From assembly GCF_014698835.1 (NCBI RefSeq), contig NZ_JACJTU010000051.1:1-48149 (forward strand): a DNA stretch of 48,149 bases, written 5' to 3'. Positions within the stretch are counted from its first letter, which is position 1. Each line of letters begins with the position of its first letter. This DNA is from Nostoc paludosum FACHB-159. Its GTDB lineage: Bacteria > Cyanobacteriota > Cyanobacteriia > Cyanobacteriales > Nostocaceae. Both the position numbers and the translations under genes were made by a program. Shown in pieces: positions 1-8,991 of this stretch. Under the pieces are notes generated by a model. It saw only the letters and a program-made list of their open reading frames with translations. It searched no databases and was not told the DNA's origin.

Positions 1-91
1 GCATTGGGCATTGGGCATGGGGCATGGGGCATGGGGCATGGGGCATGGGGCATGGGGCATTGGGCATTGGGCATTGGGCATTGGGCATTGG
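1..91. repeat. Heptanucleotide STRR tandem array
   Basis: About thirteen head-to-tail copies of a 7-bp unit, GGGCATT or GGGCATG, run from the window edge. This is the short tandemly repeated repetitive (STRR) class known from heterocystous cyanobacteria. The array is cut by the window boundary. Some open frames can be read through it, but they are low-complexity and not genes. Confidence 0.9.
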
Positions 92-102
92 TTATGAATT
101 AT

Positions 103-196
103 TCTCCTTGTCTCCCTTATCTCCCTTATCTCCCTTGTCTCCCTTGTCTCGCCAGTCCCCATTCCCCAGTCCCCAGTCCCCATTCCCCATTCCCTA
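103..196. repeat. Second STRR block (9-bp and 7-bp units)
   Basis: Five to six copies of a 9-bp unit TCTCCCTTA/G at about 104-149 are followed by 7-bp CCCAGTC/CCCATTC units at about 153-195. The block runs up to the stop codon of the phosphoesterase gene, so the downstream region of that gene consists entirely of simple repeats. Confidence 0.85.
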
Positions 197-1744
197 AATT
201 ACCAACGGTTCGAGTTCATGGCTATACCATTGCCGCTGATACCATTCGGCAATCAAGGGACGAACAATAAATTTGGGCTGACCTTCGCCTTTGACATCTA
301 TGCGTAAACTTGAATAAGGGCGTCGCTTTTGAGAACCGTAGCCGTTGCGACCTACGAACAAATGCGATCGCGCTACTAATTTATTCTCCTCCATCAAATT
401 GGCTCCCTCAATCCGCTGGCGTCGCAGGCTAAAGCCGCTACCGCCACAAACAAGCCAGGGGATATGAGAATCTGCGTGTCCCGTATCCATTGTTTGCAGA
501 TATTCTAGACAGTGGGCGTGTCCATTCAATACCAAATCGACCACAGGACGCCCTTGATTTAAAGAACCAATTTTTTGAGCTACTCCATCCAGAACATCAC
601 GTAGGTGCTTGCGAATTGTCAAAGTTTGTGCTTGCTGCCACTTTGTCGCTTCAGTCACGTAAGGAGGATGGTGGAAATAAATCACCCGTCCCCGAACTTC
701 GTCAGTATTCCAAGATTCAATTAGTCTGTGCTTGAGCCAATCAAGTTGTTCAATGTCAATCTGCGTTGGTCGGTCTGTGGCTAGTTGCTTATCAATATCA
801 ACAATAATTTCTTCAATTTGCGATAGCTTGGCTTGGAAGTCCTCTAACTCATCGGCATCACTAAGATTTTCAGGATTGAGCTTGGTTGAGGTTTCCATGA
901 TTTGCATTTTTTCTTGCTCTAAATCCTGACGACGTTTTTCCAAGACTTTGCGGTCTGCTTCACCTTTCCTTGTCTTCGGCAGGGGTGGTGGGTCGTTAAA
1001 TGTATTAGAATCCAAGGCGAAGAAATCAATACCGCCATAGCGAAAAGTGTAGTAGCGATTGGGAAGGCGGGTAAAGTGCCCTGGTTGATAGCAAAGACAA
1101 TTACCTGTGTCTGTTTTGGCGGTGTAGTAGCGATTTAAATGAGCGTCTAATGCTCCTGGAAGCTCAAAGGCTTTGAGATAGTCTAAAAAAGCCCGTGCGT
1201 AAGCGTCACCGGTTCGGGAACCATGCAAACCTACATCTAAATCTAACCGCGATCGCAACAGTTTACGAAGCGGTAATGTTGTCAGGGATGCTAAGCCTAA
1301 GACAATCGGCAAGTCATAATAATCATGATTTCCCAGTACGGGTAAAATCGGCAGCTTAAAAACCATCTGGTCATAAGCAATATTTCTAGGATGCTCTCCA
1401 CCGACGATAAACTCTCGGTAAGGGTGAATGAAGTTCTGCTGGTAGTACTCACTCGACCCCACTAAATAGATCACATCCCCAGTGTGTAGCATAAAACGAC
1501 ATTCATCGTGATGGGGCAGCATGAGTTCAGCCACCTGTCGCTGGGGATTCTGTCCCTGATGGTTTCCAGAACCACTATCACCTACAACTAAAAACGAAAA
1601 CTCCAAATCATCTGCATGACCATCATCCAGCACTAATCGAGTTTGGTCGATGTTGCGTTCGATAATCAACGGATCTTGCCATCGTACCCGCTGACTCATT
1701 TTGCGAACTTTTTTAGCAATAGATGGATCGGATACTAATTTCAA
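194..1744 (-). CDS. Calcineurin-like metallophosphoesterase
   Basis: This 516-residue protein carries the metallophosphoesterase signature blocks in order. They are GDSGSGN (Asp56), HTGDVIY (Asp90), GNHDYYD (Asn139-Asp141), then HHPPY and NGHAH near residues 360 and 410. These residues coordinate a dinuclear metal centre in the family. An insert of about 100 residues, rich in Glu, Lys and Gln and probably coiled coil, lies between the GNHD and HHPP blocks. No signal peptide or membrane segment is seen, so it is probably cytoplasmic. The substrate cannot be told. The frame opens with a TTG preceded by AGGAG; an internal ATG at residue 16 (position 1699) lacks a visible ribosome site. It is transcribed in the same direction as the lipid kinase upstream, with a repeat array between them. 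Confidence 0.85.
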   Translation of the reverse strand: MKLVSDPSIAKKVRKMSQRVRWQDPLIIERNIDQTRLVLDDGHADDLEFSFLVVGDSGSGNHQGQNPQRQVAELMLPHHDECRFMLHTGDVIYLVGSSEYYQQNFIHPYREFIVGGEHPRNIAYDQMVFKLPILPVLGNHDYYDLPIVLGLASLTTLPLRKLLRSRLDLDVGLHGSRTGDAYARAFLDYLKAFELPGALDAHLNRYYTAKTDTGNCLCYQPGHFTRLPNRYYTFRYGGIDFFALDSNTFNDPPPLPKTRKGEADRKVLEKRRQDLEQEKMQIMETSTKLNPENLSDADELEDFQAKLSQIEEIIVDIDKQLATDRPTQIDIEQLDWLKHRLIESWNTDEVRGRVIYFHHPPYVTEATKWQQAQTLTIRKHLRDVLDGVAQKIGSLNQGRPVVDLVLNGHAHCLEYLQTMDTGHADSHIPWLVCGGSGFSLRRQRIEGANLMEENKLVARSHLFVGRNGYGSQKRRPYSSLRIDVKGEGQPKFIVRPLIAEWYQRQWYSHELEPLVI

Positions 1745-1771
1745 GGCAACCTAACTCCTGAATATTCAATT

Positions 1772-1848
1772 GGAGGGCAATGCCCAATGCCCCATGCCCA
1801 ATGCCCCATGCCCAATGCCCAATGCCCCATGCCCCAATGCCCCATTTC
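1772..1848. repeat. Heptanucleotide STRR array between two genes
   Basis: About ten tandem copies of AATGCCC/CATGCCC lie between the lipid kinase and the phosphoesterase. This is the reverse complement of the unit at the left edge of the window, so the same repeat family is present in both orientations 1.7 kb apart. Confidence 0.88.
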
Positions 1849-1849
1849 C

Positions 1850-2821
1850 TCACTCTTCTGGTGGATTTTTCATCTCAATAACCAAATTAGGCAGTCCGTT
1901 TAGTTTTTCTGTAGGCTCAACTTCTTCTATTAGTGGCACAAAAACTTTTAAGCCTGCTGGTACGCACTTTACTTCTATTGGTGTTGTGCCGATGATTTCG
2001 CCGTCCAAAACAACTTTTTGTGGTGGCTCTGTAGTAATTTTAAATTGTTTGGCTCGCAAATAACCAATATCATTGCGTTCTGCGGCGTTGCCTGTAGAAG
2101 CTGTTTGGAAGAGATGAAATGTTGCAGCGATCGCTCCGGCTTTACTAGTTGGAGCTACAATTGTTAAGTCTAGCAATCCGTCGTCATAAATTAGACCTGC
2201 TGGCCCTTGTGCTAATACTGATGTAGGAGGCGCGGCATTGGCGACTGTTACTGCACAAGCGCTAGTTTTAATTATTCTGTCTTCAGTTTCAATTTCAACA
2301 TCAAAGTTCTTTAAGTTTCTCAGTTGCTGAATTCCTGCTAAAACGTAGGCCATCATCCCAAAACGATTTTTAGCTTCCCTGTCTGCTAGTTCTACGGTTT
2401 CAGCCTCAAACCCAACACCTACTAGCAGTACCATTGGCAAATCGTTGCAATAAGCTACGTCTACATTGCGGGTTCCCCCCTGCAAAATTGTCTGACATGC
2501 ACCTGCGATGGTGTCTGGAATTCCTAAAGCTGTGGCAAATGCATTTGCTGTACCTCTAGAAATTATACCAAATGCAATGTCAGTACCGACTACTGCCGCC
2601 GCCGCCGCCGAGAGGGTGCCATCTCCTCCAGAAGCAATTATGGCATCTACCCCTCGCTCTACTGCTGCATACGCCAAGGCGTCAGCGCCAACTTCCTCAG
2701 TTGTTAAATAAATATCTAAATCAATTTCTGGCTCTAATATCGATCGAATTTCTGCCAGTTCTAATTCTGGGTCACCCTGACCCGCTACTGGATTGAAGAT
2801 GAGGCAGGCGGAACGATTCAT
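1850..2821 (-). CDS. YegS/BmrU-type lipid (diacylglycerol-like) kinase
   Basis: The 323-residue protein has the DAGK catalytic-domain layout. A FNPVAGQGDP strand-loop lies near residue 10, the nucleotide-binding SGGDGT motif near residue 65, and SRGTANAFA near residue 88. A C-terminal beta-sandwich half follows, ending in the DGE segment. Family members phosphorylate diacylglycerol, phosphatidylglycerol or sphingoid lipids at the membrane; the lipid used here is not predictable. The length fits the family, and the ATG start at 2821 gives the expected N terminus. The gene precedes the phosphoesterase in the same orientation and the two may be co-transcribed, although an STRR array separates them. 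Confidence 0.88.
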   Translation of the reverse strand: MNRSACLIFNPVAGQGDPELELAEIRSILEPEIDLDIYLTTEEVGADALAYAAVERGVDAIIASGGDGTLSAAAAAVVGTDIAFGIISRGTANAFATALGIPDTIAGACQTILQGGTRNVDVAYCNDLPMVLLVGVGFEAETVELADREAKNRFGMMAYVLAGIQQLRNLKNFDVEIETEDRIIKTSACAVTVANAAPPTSVLAQGPAGLIYDDGLLDLTIVAPTSKAGAIAATFHLFQTASTGNAAERNDIGYLRAKQFKITTEPPQKVVLDGEIIGTTPIEVKCVPAGLKVFVPLIEEVEPTEKLNGLPNLVIEMKNPPEE

Positions 2822-3252
2822 AGGGAATAAGTACTAATCTTGAATTGCTAATATATCAAATTATTTTTAGCATTCTCGTAAAATTTTGACTTCCTTCTAC
2901 TGGCTTGATTGCACTGAGCGTGAAGCTGTCTTTGAGCAAGCTTAAATGTCTTAACTATCTTCTCATTGTTTCAATAAGTGTCTTATCTGTCTCTTAAGTG
3001 TCTTATCTGTCCTTGATTTTTCCCTCAAAGCCTGAGATTATAGAGTGCGAATTGCCTGATATTAGATTCAGGCGATCGCCAAATAATAGATCTTTCACAG
3101 AAGTCTTAACTAGCCTCAGACTCTAATTTTGTGGTAGTTAACCATGCCTATTTAAGCAAGCTTTTTTGCTGGTTGCGGCTAGCGAAAAATGTCCATTTTG
3201 TCACAAATCTTTGAAAAAGACTAAGAAATAGAGTTTTTAGGGGTTTTAAGAT
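2822..3252. other. Intergenic region with direct repeats upstream of the carotenoid oxygenase
   Basis: This 431-bp divergent spacer has no coding frame. It contains two perfect 17-bp direct repeats, TAAGTGTCTTATCTGTC at 2975-2991 and 2995-3011, and a degenerate third copy at 2943-2960. One HIP1-like site occurs at about 3072. The repeats lie roughly 240-310 bp before the carotenoid oxygenase start and could be regulatory, but no promoter can be assigned. Confidence 0.5.
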
Positions 3253-5532
3253 ATGTCATACATCATTACTGGAAAAGTTTACCAAGCTGAAAATACTCAA
3301 GGAATCCCTAATCTTGTCATCACTGCATTCGATCATGACTTAATTGGTCAACCAGATCGCCTTGGAGAAACCACTACTAATCAGCAAGGTGAATTTACAA
3401 TTACTTATTCTGAAAAAGATTTTCAAGATCAATTATTTGAAGTAAATCCGGATATATATATTGTTGTCAAAACTGCTGATGCCTCTAAGATTCTACACAG
3501 CACTCAGAAAACAATTCGTCGTCAAGCTAGTAAAAACGAACATTTTGATATACCAATTCCCCAAAAAATATTAGATGCAGATGCTGTCGATGCTAAACCG
3601 TTATTAAAACTTTTAATTGGCGTTGCTTGGATTGATGGAGAACTTGAACCTGGCGAAGTGACATATCTCCAACAACTCGCCACAACAAAAGGACTCAGCA
3701 ACGACCCAGAAATCGCCAGCTTATTATCGAATAAACAAACTGTTTCTGCTCAACAAGCTTATGACTGGGTACAAGCTTATTTAGGTACAAATCCGAGTCC
3801 ACAAAAATTTGTGGAATTGGATGAAGCTCTGGAAAGCTTAGTAGCTAGTGATACAGTAATTGATGAAAAAGAAAAGGAACTGTTAGCGGCTTTTGCTGAC
3901 AAAGAAAATCGCAAAACTACTCTCCAGCAACGCTTGGGCAGTATCTTCCTCGATGCTAACTTCATCGCTAAAGTAACTCCTGATACCCCAGATTCACGAG
4001 AAACAGCTCGTAAAAATCTGAAAAAAGGCTTTGCCTATGCTCGTGTTCCCCAAGCAATTATCAGCAAATTCACTAGCGCACAAACCAATCCAGAAGTCAA
4101 AGAAGATTTAGCCTATCGCTTCTTGACTCTCAATTTTGCCCCAGTTCGGAAAGAAATTACGGCGGATAACCTAGAAGTCATCGGCAAACTGCCACAAGAT
4201 TTATCGGGAATGTTTTTCCGCATTGGGCCTAACCCCCGCTTCGCTCCCTTGGGTCTGTATCATTGGTTTGATGGGGATGGCATGGTTCATGGGGTAAACA
4301 TCAAAAATGGTACTGCCAGTTATCGAAATCGTTACGTCCGTACCGAAGGGCTGAAAATTGAAGAAAAAGAAGGTAGAGCCATTTGGCCAGGGTTACTGAA
4401 TTTACCCCGCTTCGATGAACCCCACGGCATGATGATGAAAAATGTTGCCAATACGGCTTTAGCTTGGCATCATGGGCGCTTACTCGCCCTCTGGGAAGGA
4501 GGAGAACCTTACGAACTGCGGGTTCCTGACTTAGAAACCGTTGGCCCTTATACCTTTAATGATGAGTTGACATTTCCCTTCACCGCCCACCCGAAAATCG
4601 ATCCCCAAACGGGAGAAATGATGTTCTTTGGTTATCAACCCTTAGCTAAACCTTACATCCAATACGGTATCGTCTCACCAGAGGGAAAAATTGTCAAAAC
4701 TATGCCTATTGACATCCCTTCCCCTATTAGTACCCACGATTTCGCCATTACTGAAAAATACACGATTTTCTTGGATATGCCTTTGGCTCTCAAACCAATG
4801 CGAGTCATGCAAGGCAAAATTCCTCTGGTTTTTGAACGCAATAAACCCAGTCGTTTTGGGATCATTCCTCGACATGGTGGTGAAATGCGCTGGTTTAGTG
4901 TGCCAAGTTGCATGGTCTATCACATCGTCAATGCCTACGAAGAAGGCAATGAGGTGATTTTAGTCGCCTATCGTATGGATTGGACGCAACTATTTATCCG
5001 TGACATAGAAAACCCCCTGATTTTTCCCAGCACTGATGCCCTACTGGAAAAAGTCGAACCGGAACTCACAAAATTGTATCGTTGGCGGTTTAATCTATCC
5101 ACTGGTCAAGTTAAAGAGGAAGTACTTGACGATGAAGTTGCTGAATTCCCCCGCATTAACGATAACTATGTAGGACGCAAGATGCGTTATGTGTACTCTG
5201 GGCTGGCAGCCGTGTACATGGAACGCCCCTTATTTGATGGAGTCAAGAAGTACGATTTACAAGCAGGAACGGCAGAAACTAAGCATTTCGGTCGCGGACG
5301 TTTTGGTGGTGAATGTGTCTTTGCTCCTCGTCCTGGCGGCCAAGCTGAAGATGACGGCTGGGTATTGACTTATGTTTACGATGCCGTGGAAAAGCGATCG
5401 GAATTAATAGTTTTAGATGCCCAGAATATCACTGCTGAACCTGTTGCCCGCGTACTTATCCCCCAACGAATTCCCTTTGGTTTCCACTGTGAATGGGTTT
5501 CTTCTGAGAAAATAGCGAAAGCTAAGAGATAG
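3253..5532 (+). CDS. Carotenoid cleavage oxygenase with transthyretin-like and TerB-like N-terminal domains
   Basis: The 759-residue protein has three parts. Residues 1 to about 102 resemble a carboxypeptidase-regulatory or transthyretin-like beta-sandwich (the ITGKVY, GIPNLVITAFD and GEFTITY pattern). Residues about 108-225 form a helical TerB-like region (LLIGVAWIDGELEPGE, then DTVIDEKEKELLAAF). Residues about 275-755 are a complete RPE65/CCD oxygenase. The four Fe(II) histidines expected in the family are at H446 (TAHPKID), H495 (THDFAI), H557 (HIVNAYE) and H745 (GFHCEW). The enzyme should cleave a carotenoid or apocarotenoid double bond with O2. The extension adds about 270 residues to the usual 460-500 and its role is unknown. 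A strong terminator follows. Confidence 0.88.
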   Translation: MSYIITGKVYQAENTQGIPNLVITAFDHDLIGQPDRLGETTTNQQGEFTITYSEKDFQDQLFEVNPDIYIVVKTADASKILHSTQKTIRRQASKNEHFDIPIPQKILDADAVDAKPLLKLLIGVAWIDGELEPGEVTYLQQLATTKGLSNDPEIASLLSNKQTVSAQQAYDWVQAYLGTNPSPQKFVELDEALESLVASDTVIDEKEKELLAAFADKENRKTTLQQRLGSIFLDANFIAKVTPDTPDSRETARKNLKKGFAYARVPQAIISKFTSAQTNPEVKEDLAYRFLTLNFAPVRKEITADNLEVIGKLPQDLSGMFFRIGPNPRFAPLGLYHWFDGDGMVHGVNIKNGTASYRNRYVRTEGLKIEEKEGRAIWPGLLNLPRFDEPHGMMMKNVANTALAWHHGRLLALWEGGEPYELRVPDLETVGPYTFNDELTFPFTAHPKIDPQTGEMMFFGYQPLAKPYIQYGIVSPEGKIVKTMPIDIPSPISTHDFAITEKYTIFLDMPLALKPMRVMQGKIPLVFERNKPSRFGIIPRHGGEMRWFSVPSCMVYHIVNAYEEGNEVILVAYRMDWTQLFIRDIENPLIFPSTDALLEKVEPELTKLYRWRFNLSTGQVKEEVLDDEVAEFPRINDNYVGRKMRYVYSGLAAVYMERPLFDGVKKYDLQAGTAETKHFGRGRFGGECVFAPRPGGQAEDDGWVLTYVYDAVEKRSELIVLDAQNITAEPVARVLIPQRIPFGFHCEWVSSEKIAKAKR

Positions 5533-5570
5533 TTAAAAAATGCATTTATCCTAGTCAGGTTAAAATCATT

Positions 5571-5606
5571 AAACCCAACATTTTTGTATTTGTTGGGTTT
5601 CTTTTC
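5571..5606 (+). terminator. Rho-independent terminator of the carotenoid oxygenase gene
   Basis: A perfect 10-bp stem, AAACCCAACA with TGTTGGGTTT, around a 10-nt AT-rich loop is followed by CTTTTC. It begins 38 bp after the stop codon. Confidence 0.85.
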
Positions 5607-5876
5607 GTTCAATTGACCAACATTTTTTAAAACATCGTCTCAAATTTAACTTGAGCAAGAACTATTTTTGATAAATAGCGAGAATTGTAGTATATGTAGC
5701 AACAAAGCAAAGTTAAATTCTATTAAGAAATTTAAATATAAAATACTTAGAGTATTTAGTATTGTAAAATTAGCAGTGAATTTTGTCGATTAATAAATTA
5801 GGAGAAACTTAGCTATTGCTGATATAATCAGCACTTTCATTTTAAGTAAATTAATTAATTTTACGGATAGGTCTAA

Positions 5877-6626
5877 TTGACAAACCACTCATTTTTCTAT
5901 TATTGGTTTTTCTTCTTTGTTATCACTCTTGCCCGATATTTTCTGATAGCTGGGGGAGCATACTTGCTCTTTTATTCAGTGTTGGGAAAGTCCCTTGCTA
6001 ACAAGAGTTTGCGTTTGAAACCTTTGATGAATTCTTCTATTCTAAAGGATATTCAATTATCAGTATTCTCAGCAGCCGTTTTTGGTATTTCTGGAGCGTT
6101 TATTATTTCAGAATATATTTTAGGAAAAACGCTACTATACACTAATTTGTATGAGTACGGGCTGTGGTATTTGCTAGCTAGTTTTGTTGTGGTGTTAATT
6201 CTTCAGGATACATATTTTTACTTTATCCATCGGATATTTCACCACCCTCTAATTTTTAAATGGATGCATTACGGACATCACCGTTCAGGAGAACCAACGC
6301 CTTGGAGTTCTTCTGCATTTGATTTCCCGGAAGCGATCGTACAAGCACTTTTTTTTGTAGGTGTAATCTACATAGTTCCACTACATTTTATCACCTTAGT
6401 GGCCGCACTTATAACTATGACAGTTTGGGCAGTGTTTACCCATCTCGGATTTGAGGTATTTCCCCCTTCATCTAAGACCAACTGGATTGGCAAGTGGCTG
6501 GTTGGTTCTATGCATCATTCAATACATCATCGCAAGTATAAGGTACACTACGGTTTGTATTTTACGTTCTGGGACAAACTACTCGGTACTGAAGACCCTA
6601 ATTATGTAAATAAAACTCATACATAG
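5877..6626 (+). CDS. Sterol desaturase / fatty-acid hydroxylase superfamily membrane di-iron enzyme
   Basis: The 249-residue integral membrane protein has four to five hydrophobic segments and the histidine clusters of the superfamily. These are HRIFHH (H118, H122, H123), HYGHH (H131, H134, H135), then HLGFE and HSIHHRKYKVH near the C terminus. These bind a di-iron centre for O2-dependent hydroxylation or desaturation of a lipid. The substrate is unknown; sterol-like, fatty acid and carotenoid are all possible in this superfamily. The only start that includes the first membrane segment is TTG at 5877, directly after an in-frame TAA, with GGATAG upstream. The neighbours are carotenoid enzymes, which makes a terpenoid substrate worth considering. 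Confidence 0.82.
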   Translation: MTNHSFFYYWFFFFVITLARYFLIAGGAYLLFYSVLGKSLANKSLRLKPLMNSSILKDIQLSVFSAAVFGISGAFIISEYILGKTLLYTNLYEYGLWYLLASFVVVLILQDTYFYFIHRIFHHPLIFKWMHYGHHRSGEPTPWSSSAFDFPEAIVQALFFVGVIYIVPLHFITLVAALITMTVWAVFTHLGFEVFPPSSKTNWIGKWLVGSMHHSIHHRKYKVHYGLYFTFWDKLLGTEDPNYVNKTHT

Positions 6627-6655
6627 GTATTGGGCATGGGGCATTGGGCATTGGA
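6627..6655. repeat. Short STRR heptamer run
   Basis: Four copies of the GGGCATT/GGGCATG heptamer follow the hydroxylase stop codon directly. It is the same family as at 1-91. Confidence 0.8.
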
Positions 6656-6787
6656 AATAAGGCAAGATGAGGGAGTGTAGGGGTGTTGGGAAGTGTGAAG
6701 AGAATAACTCTTAGCTCAACACTCAACAGTCAAGAGTCAGCGTTTCCAATGACTAATGATTATTTAATATTTAATTTTTGTAGAATA

Positions 6788-7051
6788 TATAGGATTCATA
6801 TTTGATTTATGAAAAAAAATCAGTAGATCTCTAATACCAATTTAATGTGAAGTTGCACATATCTAGATCCCCCTAAATCCCCCTTTTTAAGGGGGACTTT
6901 GATATGTTTTTCTGGTTCCCCCCTTTATAAGGGGGGCTAGGGGGGATCGAATTCTATGCAGCTTCATAAAAAATTGGTATAACTTGATTTTTTTCTGTTC
7001 CCTCTTCCCTGTCTACACAGGTCAGTTCAGTAATCAAATCTGATTCCTATA
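6788..7051. mobile_element. MITE-like element (outer), interrupted by another element
   Basis: Both ends carry a 26-bp inverted repeat (6788-6813 and 7026-7051) beginning TATAGGATTC and TATAGGAATC when read inward. Removing the insert at 6834-6980 leaves about 117 bp that aligns with the 116-bp element at 17761-17876, including the shared internal run CTGTTCCCTC and similar ends. No transposase is encoded. The right end touches the 3' end of crtR, which stops at 7054. Confidence 0.78.
6834..6980. mobile_element. MITE-like element (inner) with G/C-run core
   Basis: This is a 147-bp element with an imperfect 24-bp terminal inverted repeat, ATACCAATTTxxTxTGAAGxTGCA. The core pairs C-runs with G-runs (CCCCCTTTTTAAGGGGG and CCCCCCTTTATAAGGGGGG). 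It lies inside a second inverted-repeat element. A TA dinucleotide precedes the left end, but the right flank reads AA, so a clean target duplication is not shown. Confidence 0.75.
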
Positions 7052-7053
7052 GC

Positions 7054-8115
7054 TTATTCATGAGTTTGTGATTCATCTTTGTTGTTTGTTGTTTGATGAT
7101 GAAAGCGAATTCCTATAAAAATATCATAAATAAACTCTAAAAAATCTTTCTTTTGTAGTAAGCCTGAAGTTTGATAACAGCCTTTTTCATCTAATAAAGG
7201 TTTCATTTGATAGTATGCAGATTGATATTTATACCAGGGAATAGAAGTCCATAAATGATGAATTAAATGATAGTTTTGTCCCAAAATTAGGATATTAAGA
7301 ATTGGGCTAGGATATACGCGAGCATTTTTCCAGCGATCGCGTTCTCTAAAAGGACGATGGGGCAAGTAATCAAAAAAGAAGCCTAGTATTAACCCCACTA
7401 TACCAGAAGGTACAATCCAAAAATTCAGAAGATACATTAAACAATGATTTTGAATTCCTATATAAAAAATTCCAACGACAATTAAACGGCTGATAAACCA
7501 TTCCAATAGCTCATATTTACGCCACAATCGTCGCTGAAAGAAAAATACTTCGTGGTACAAAAACCGAAATGCAATTAGCCACAGCGGCCCGCCTGTAGAA
7601 ACATAATGATCTGGGTCATCTTTGGGATGGTTTACATGAGCATGATGCTGCAAATGCACACGCGTAAATACTGGGAAAACAAACCCTAGCATTAAGGCGC
7701 TACCATGCCCTAGCATGGCATTAATTATGCGATCGCGGTGGGCGGATTTATGACATGCATCATGAATTACTGTCCCCGCACAATGCAAAGCAATAGTATT
7801 AAGGCAAAAGCATATCCAGTCCGGCCATTGCCAAAGCCAGTAACCAAAGTTAGATAAAACCAATGTTCCCAAAGCTGCCAAAAATAGCAGTAGGGTAGGA
7901 TTGAAATCGCCAGGAGGCCCTAAAAGTTCCTTCGGCGGAATTTTCGGTAGTTTGTGTGCTTTCAACGCTACCGTTTTTGTTTCTGTATTTGCTATGTCTT
8001 CTAAGGTGACTTCCAAGTTGTGATGATTTTGCTTTTTATTGTCATCAACAGCTTGGTCAATGATAATTAGGCTTTTAGCTGGAATGTCAAAAAAATTAGG
8101 ATCTAAAGAGGTCAT
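7054..8115 (-). CDS. crtR: Beta-carotene hydroxylase CrtR
   Basis: The 353-residue membrane fatty-acid-desaturase-fold protein has the three histidine boxes: HDACH (H118, H122), HLQHHAH (H154-H160) and NYHLIHHLW near the C terminus. The blocks FPVFTRVHLQHHAHVN, DPDHYVSTGGPLWLI and FFDYLPHRPF match the cyanobacterial CrtR pattern I know. CrtR hydroxylates beta-rings of carotenoids and of the myxol type (zeaxanthin, myxoxanthophyll routes) in the thylakoid or cytoplasmic membrane. The N terminus is about 50 residues longer than in the usual form of about 300; no internal Met allows a shorter start. The stop lies 2 bp from the outer MITE. Confidence 0.88.
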   Translation of the reverse strand: MTSLDPNFFDIPAKSLIIIDQAVDDNKKQNHHNLEVTLEDIANTETKTVALKAHKLPKIPPKELLGPPGDFNPTLLLFLAALGTLVLSNFGYWLWQWPDWICFCLNTIALHCAGTVIHDACHKSAHRDRIINAMLGHGSALMLGFVFPVFTRVHLQHHAHVNHPKDDPDHYVSTGGPLWLIAFRFLYHEVFFFQRRLWRKYELLEWFISRLIVVGIFYIGIQNHCLMYLLNFWIVPSGIVGLILGFFFDYLPHRPFRERDRWKNARVYPSPILNILILGQNYHLIHHLWTSIPWYKYQSAYYQMKPLLDEKGCYQTSGLLQKKDFLEFIYDIFIGIRFHHQTTNNKDESQTHE

Positions 8116-8991
8116 AATTTTTACTGGTCGCGGTTCCTTGATAAAGTGAGCATGAAATCCCTTTCTTCAGCCAGCACAGAACAGATTTCTTGCCCCGATT
8201 AGAGAGAGGAAACCCTGAAAATCTAGCCGATACTGTTGTCAATTAATATTTAGAATGGGCTGTTAAACCTAATAGTGTAGGAAAACAAGTTATTATACTT
8301 CTAAAAAAAGCTTATATCTTAATTGTTTATAATCTTTCAATTTTCAAAGAGAAACTTTAGTTTTCAACTTTTTACTTAAGCATTAGCAAACATTCAATAC
8401 CATAAAATGGAACTGATATTAAAAGAGCTAACCTTTTTAATTTTCTGGACTTTTAATTACTTAGACTTGAAATTAAACAACTAAATCAGGCATATCTTGA
8501 GGTTAGAGAGTGGGGAATAACCAACGGAGGATAAGGTACTTTCATTGGGATTTGTCAATTATAGTTTCTCAATATCTCTTGCAAAAGTAATTTTTGCACA
8601 TTTGTAGGCAAAGGGCAAAGGGCAAAGAAAAATTTTGTCTTTTTTACCGATTTATACAAAAAGTATATGCACAAGCGATCGCTTTTGTGTACCTCGATCC
8701 CCTAAAATCTATGCAGGCTTTGTCCTTGCTTACGTAAAGTCACAAGCGATCGTCATCTCTCTAGCCATATAGACTAAATTAAGATTCTTGACTTAATAAC
8801 TAGTTTATGCATCTGCGTAGGATAAAGTCGAGGTGAAAACTTGCTCAGTATACAAACCAACCATTACTCTGAATTATCAGATTTAGAAATTTCAAGGGCT
8901 TTTGTGCAACCTTGATTTGTTCATGGCTGAGTAATACTGGATGTTTGACCAATTGAAAAATCGCTAAAATTGTTACGTACAACGCAAAATA
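8116..8991. other. 876-bp intergenic region, no gene seen
   Basis: This is AT-rich spacer between divergent genes. It contains HIP1 octamers at about 8686 and 8748 and a short AAGGGCA-type run near 8608. No open frame with credible composition, tRNA-like fold or strong hairpin was found. It presumably holds the promoters of crtR and of the LprI-like gene. Confidence 0.5.

Noticed and set aside
4..270. 88-codon open frame at the left edge
   Set aside because: It is translated mostly from heptanucleotide repeats (His/Gly/Trp-rich periodic peptide) and is not a gene.
1770..2063. 97-codon plus-strand frame
   Set aside because: Its first third is repeat DNA and the rest is antisense to the lipid kinase.
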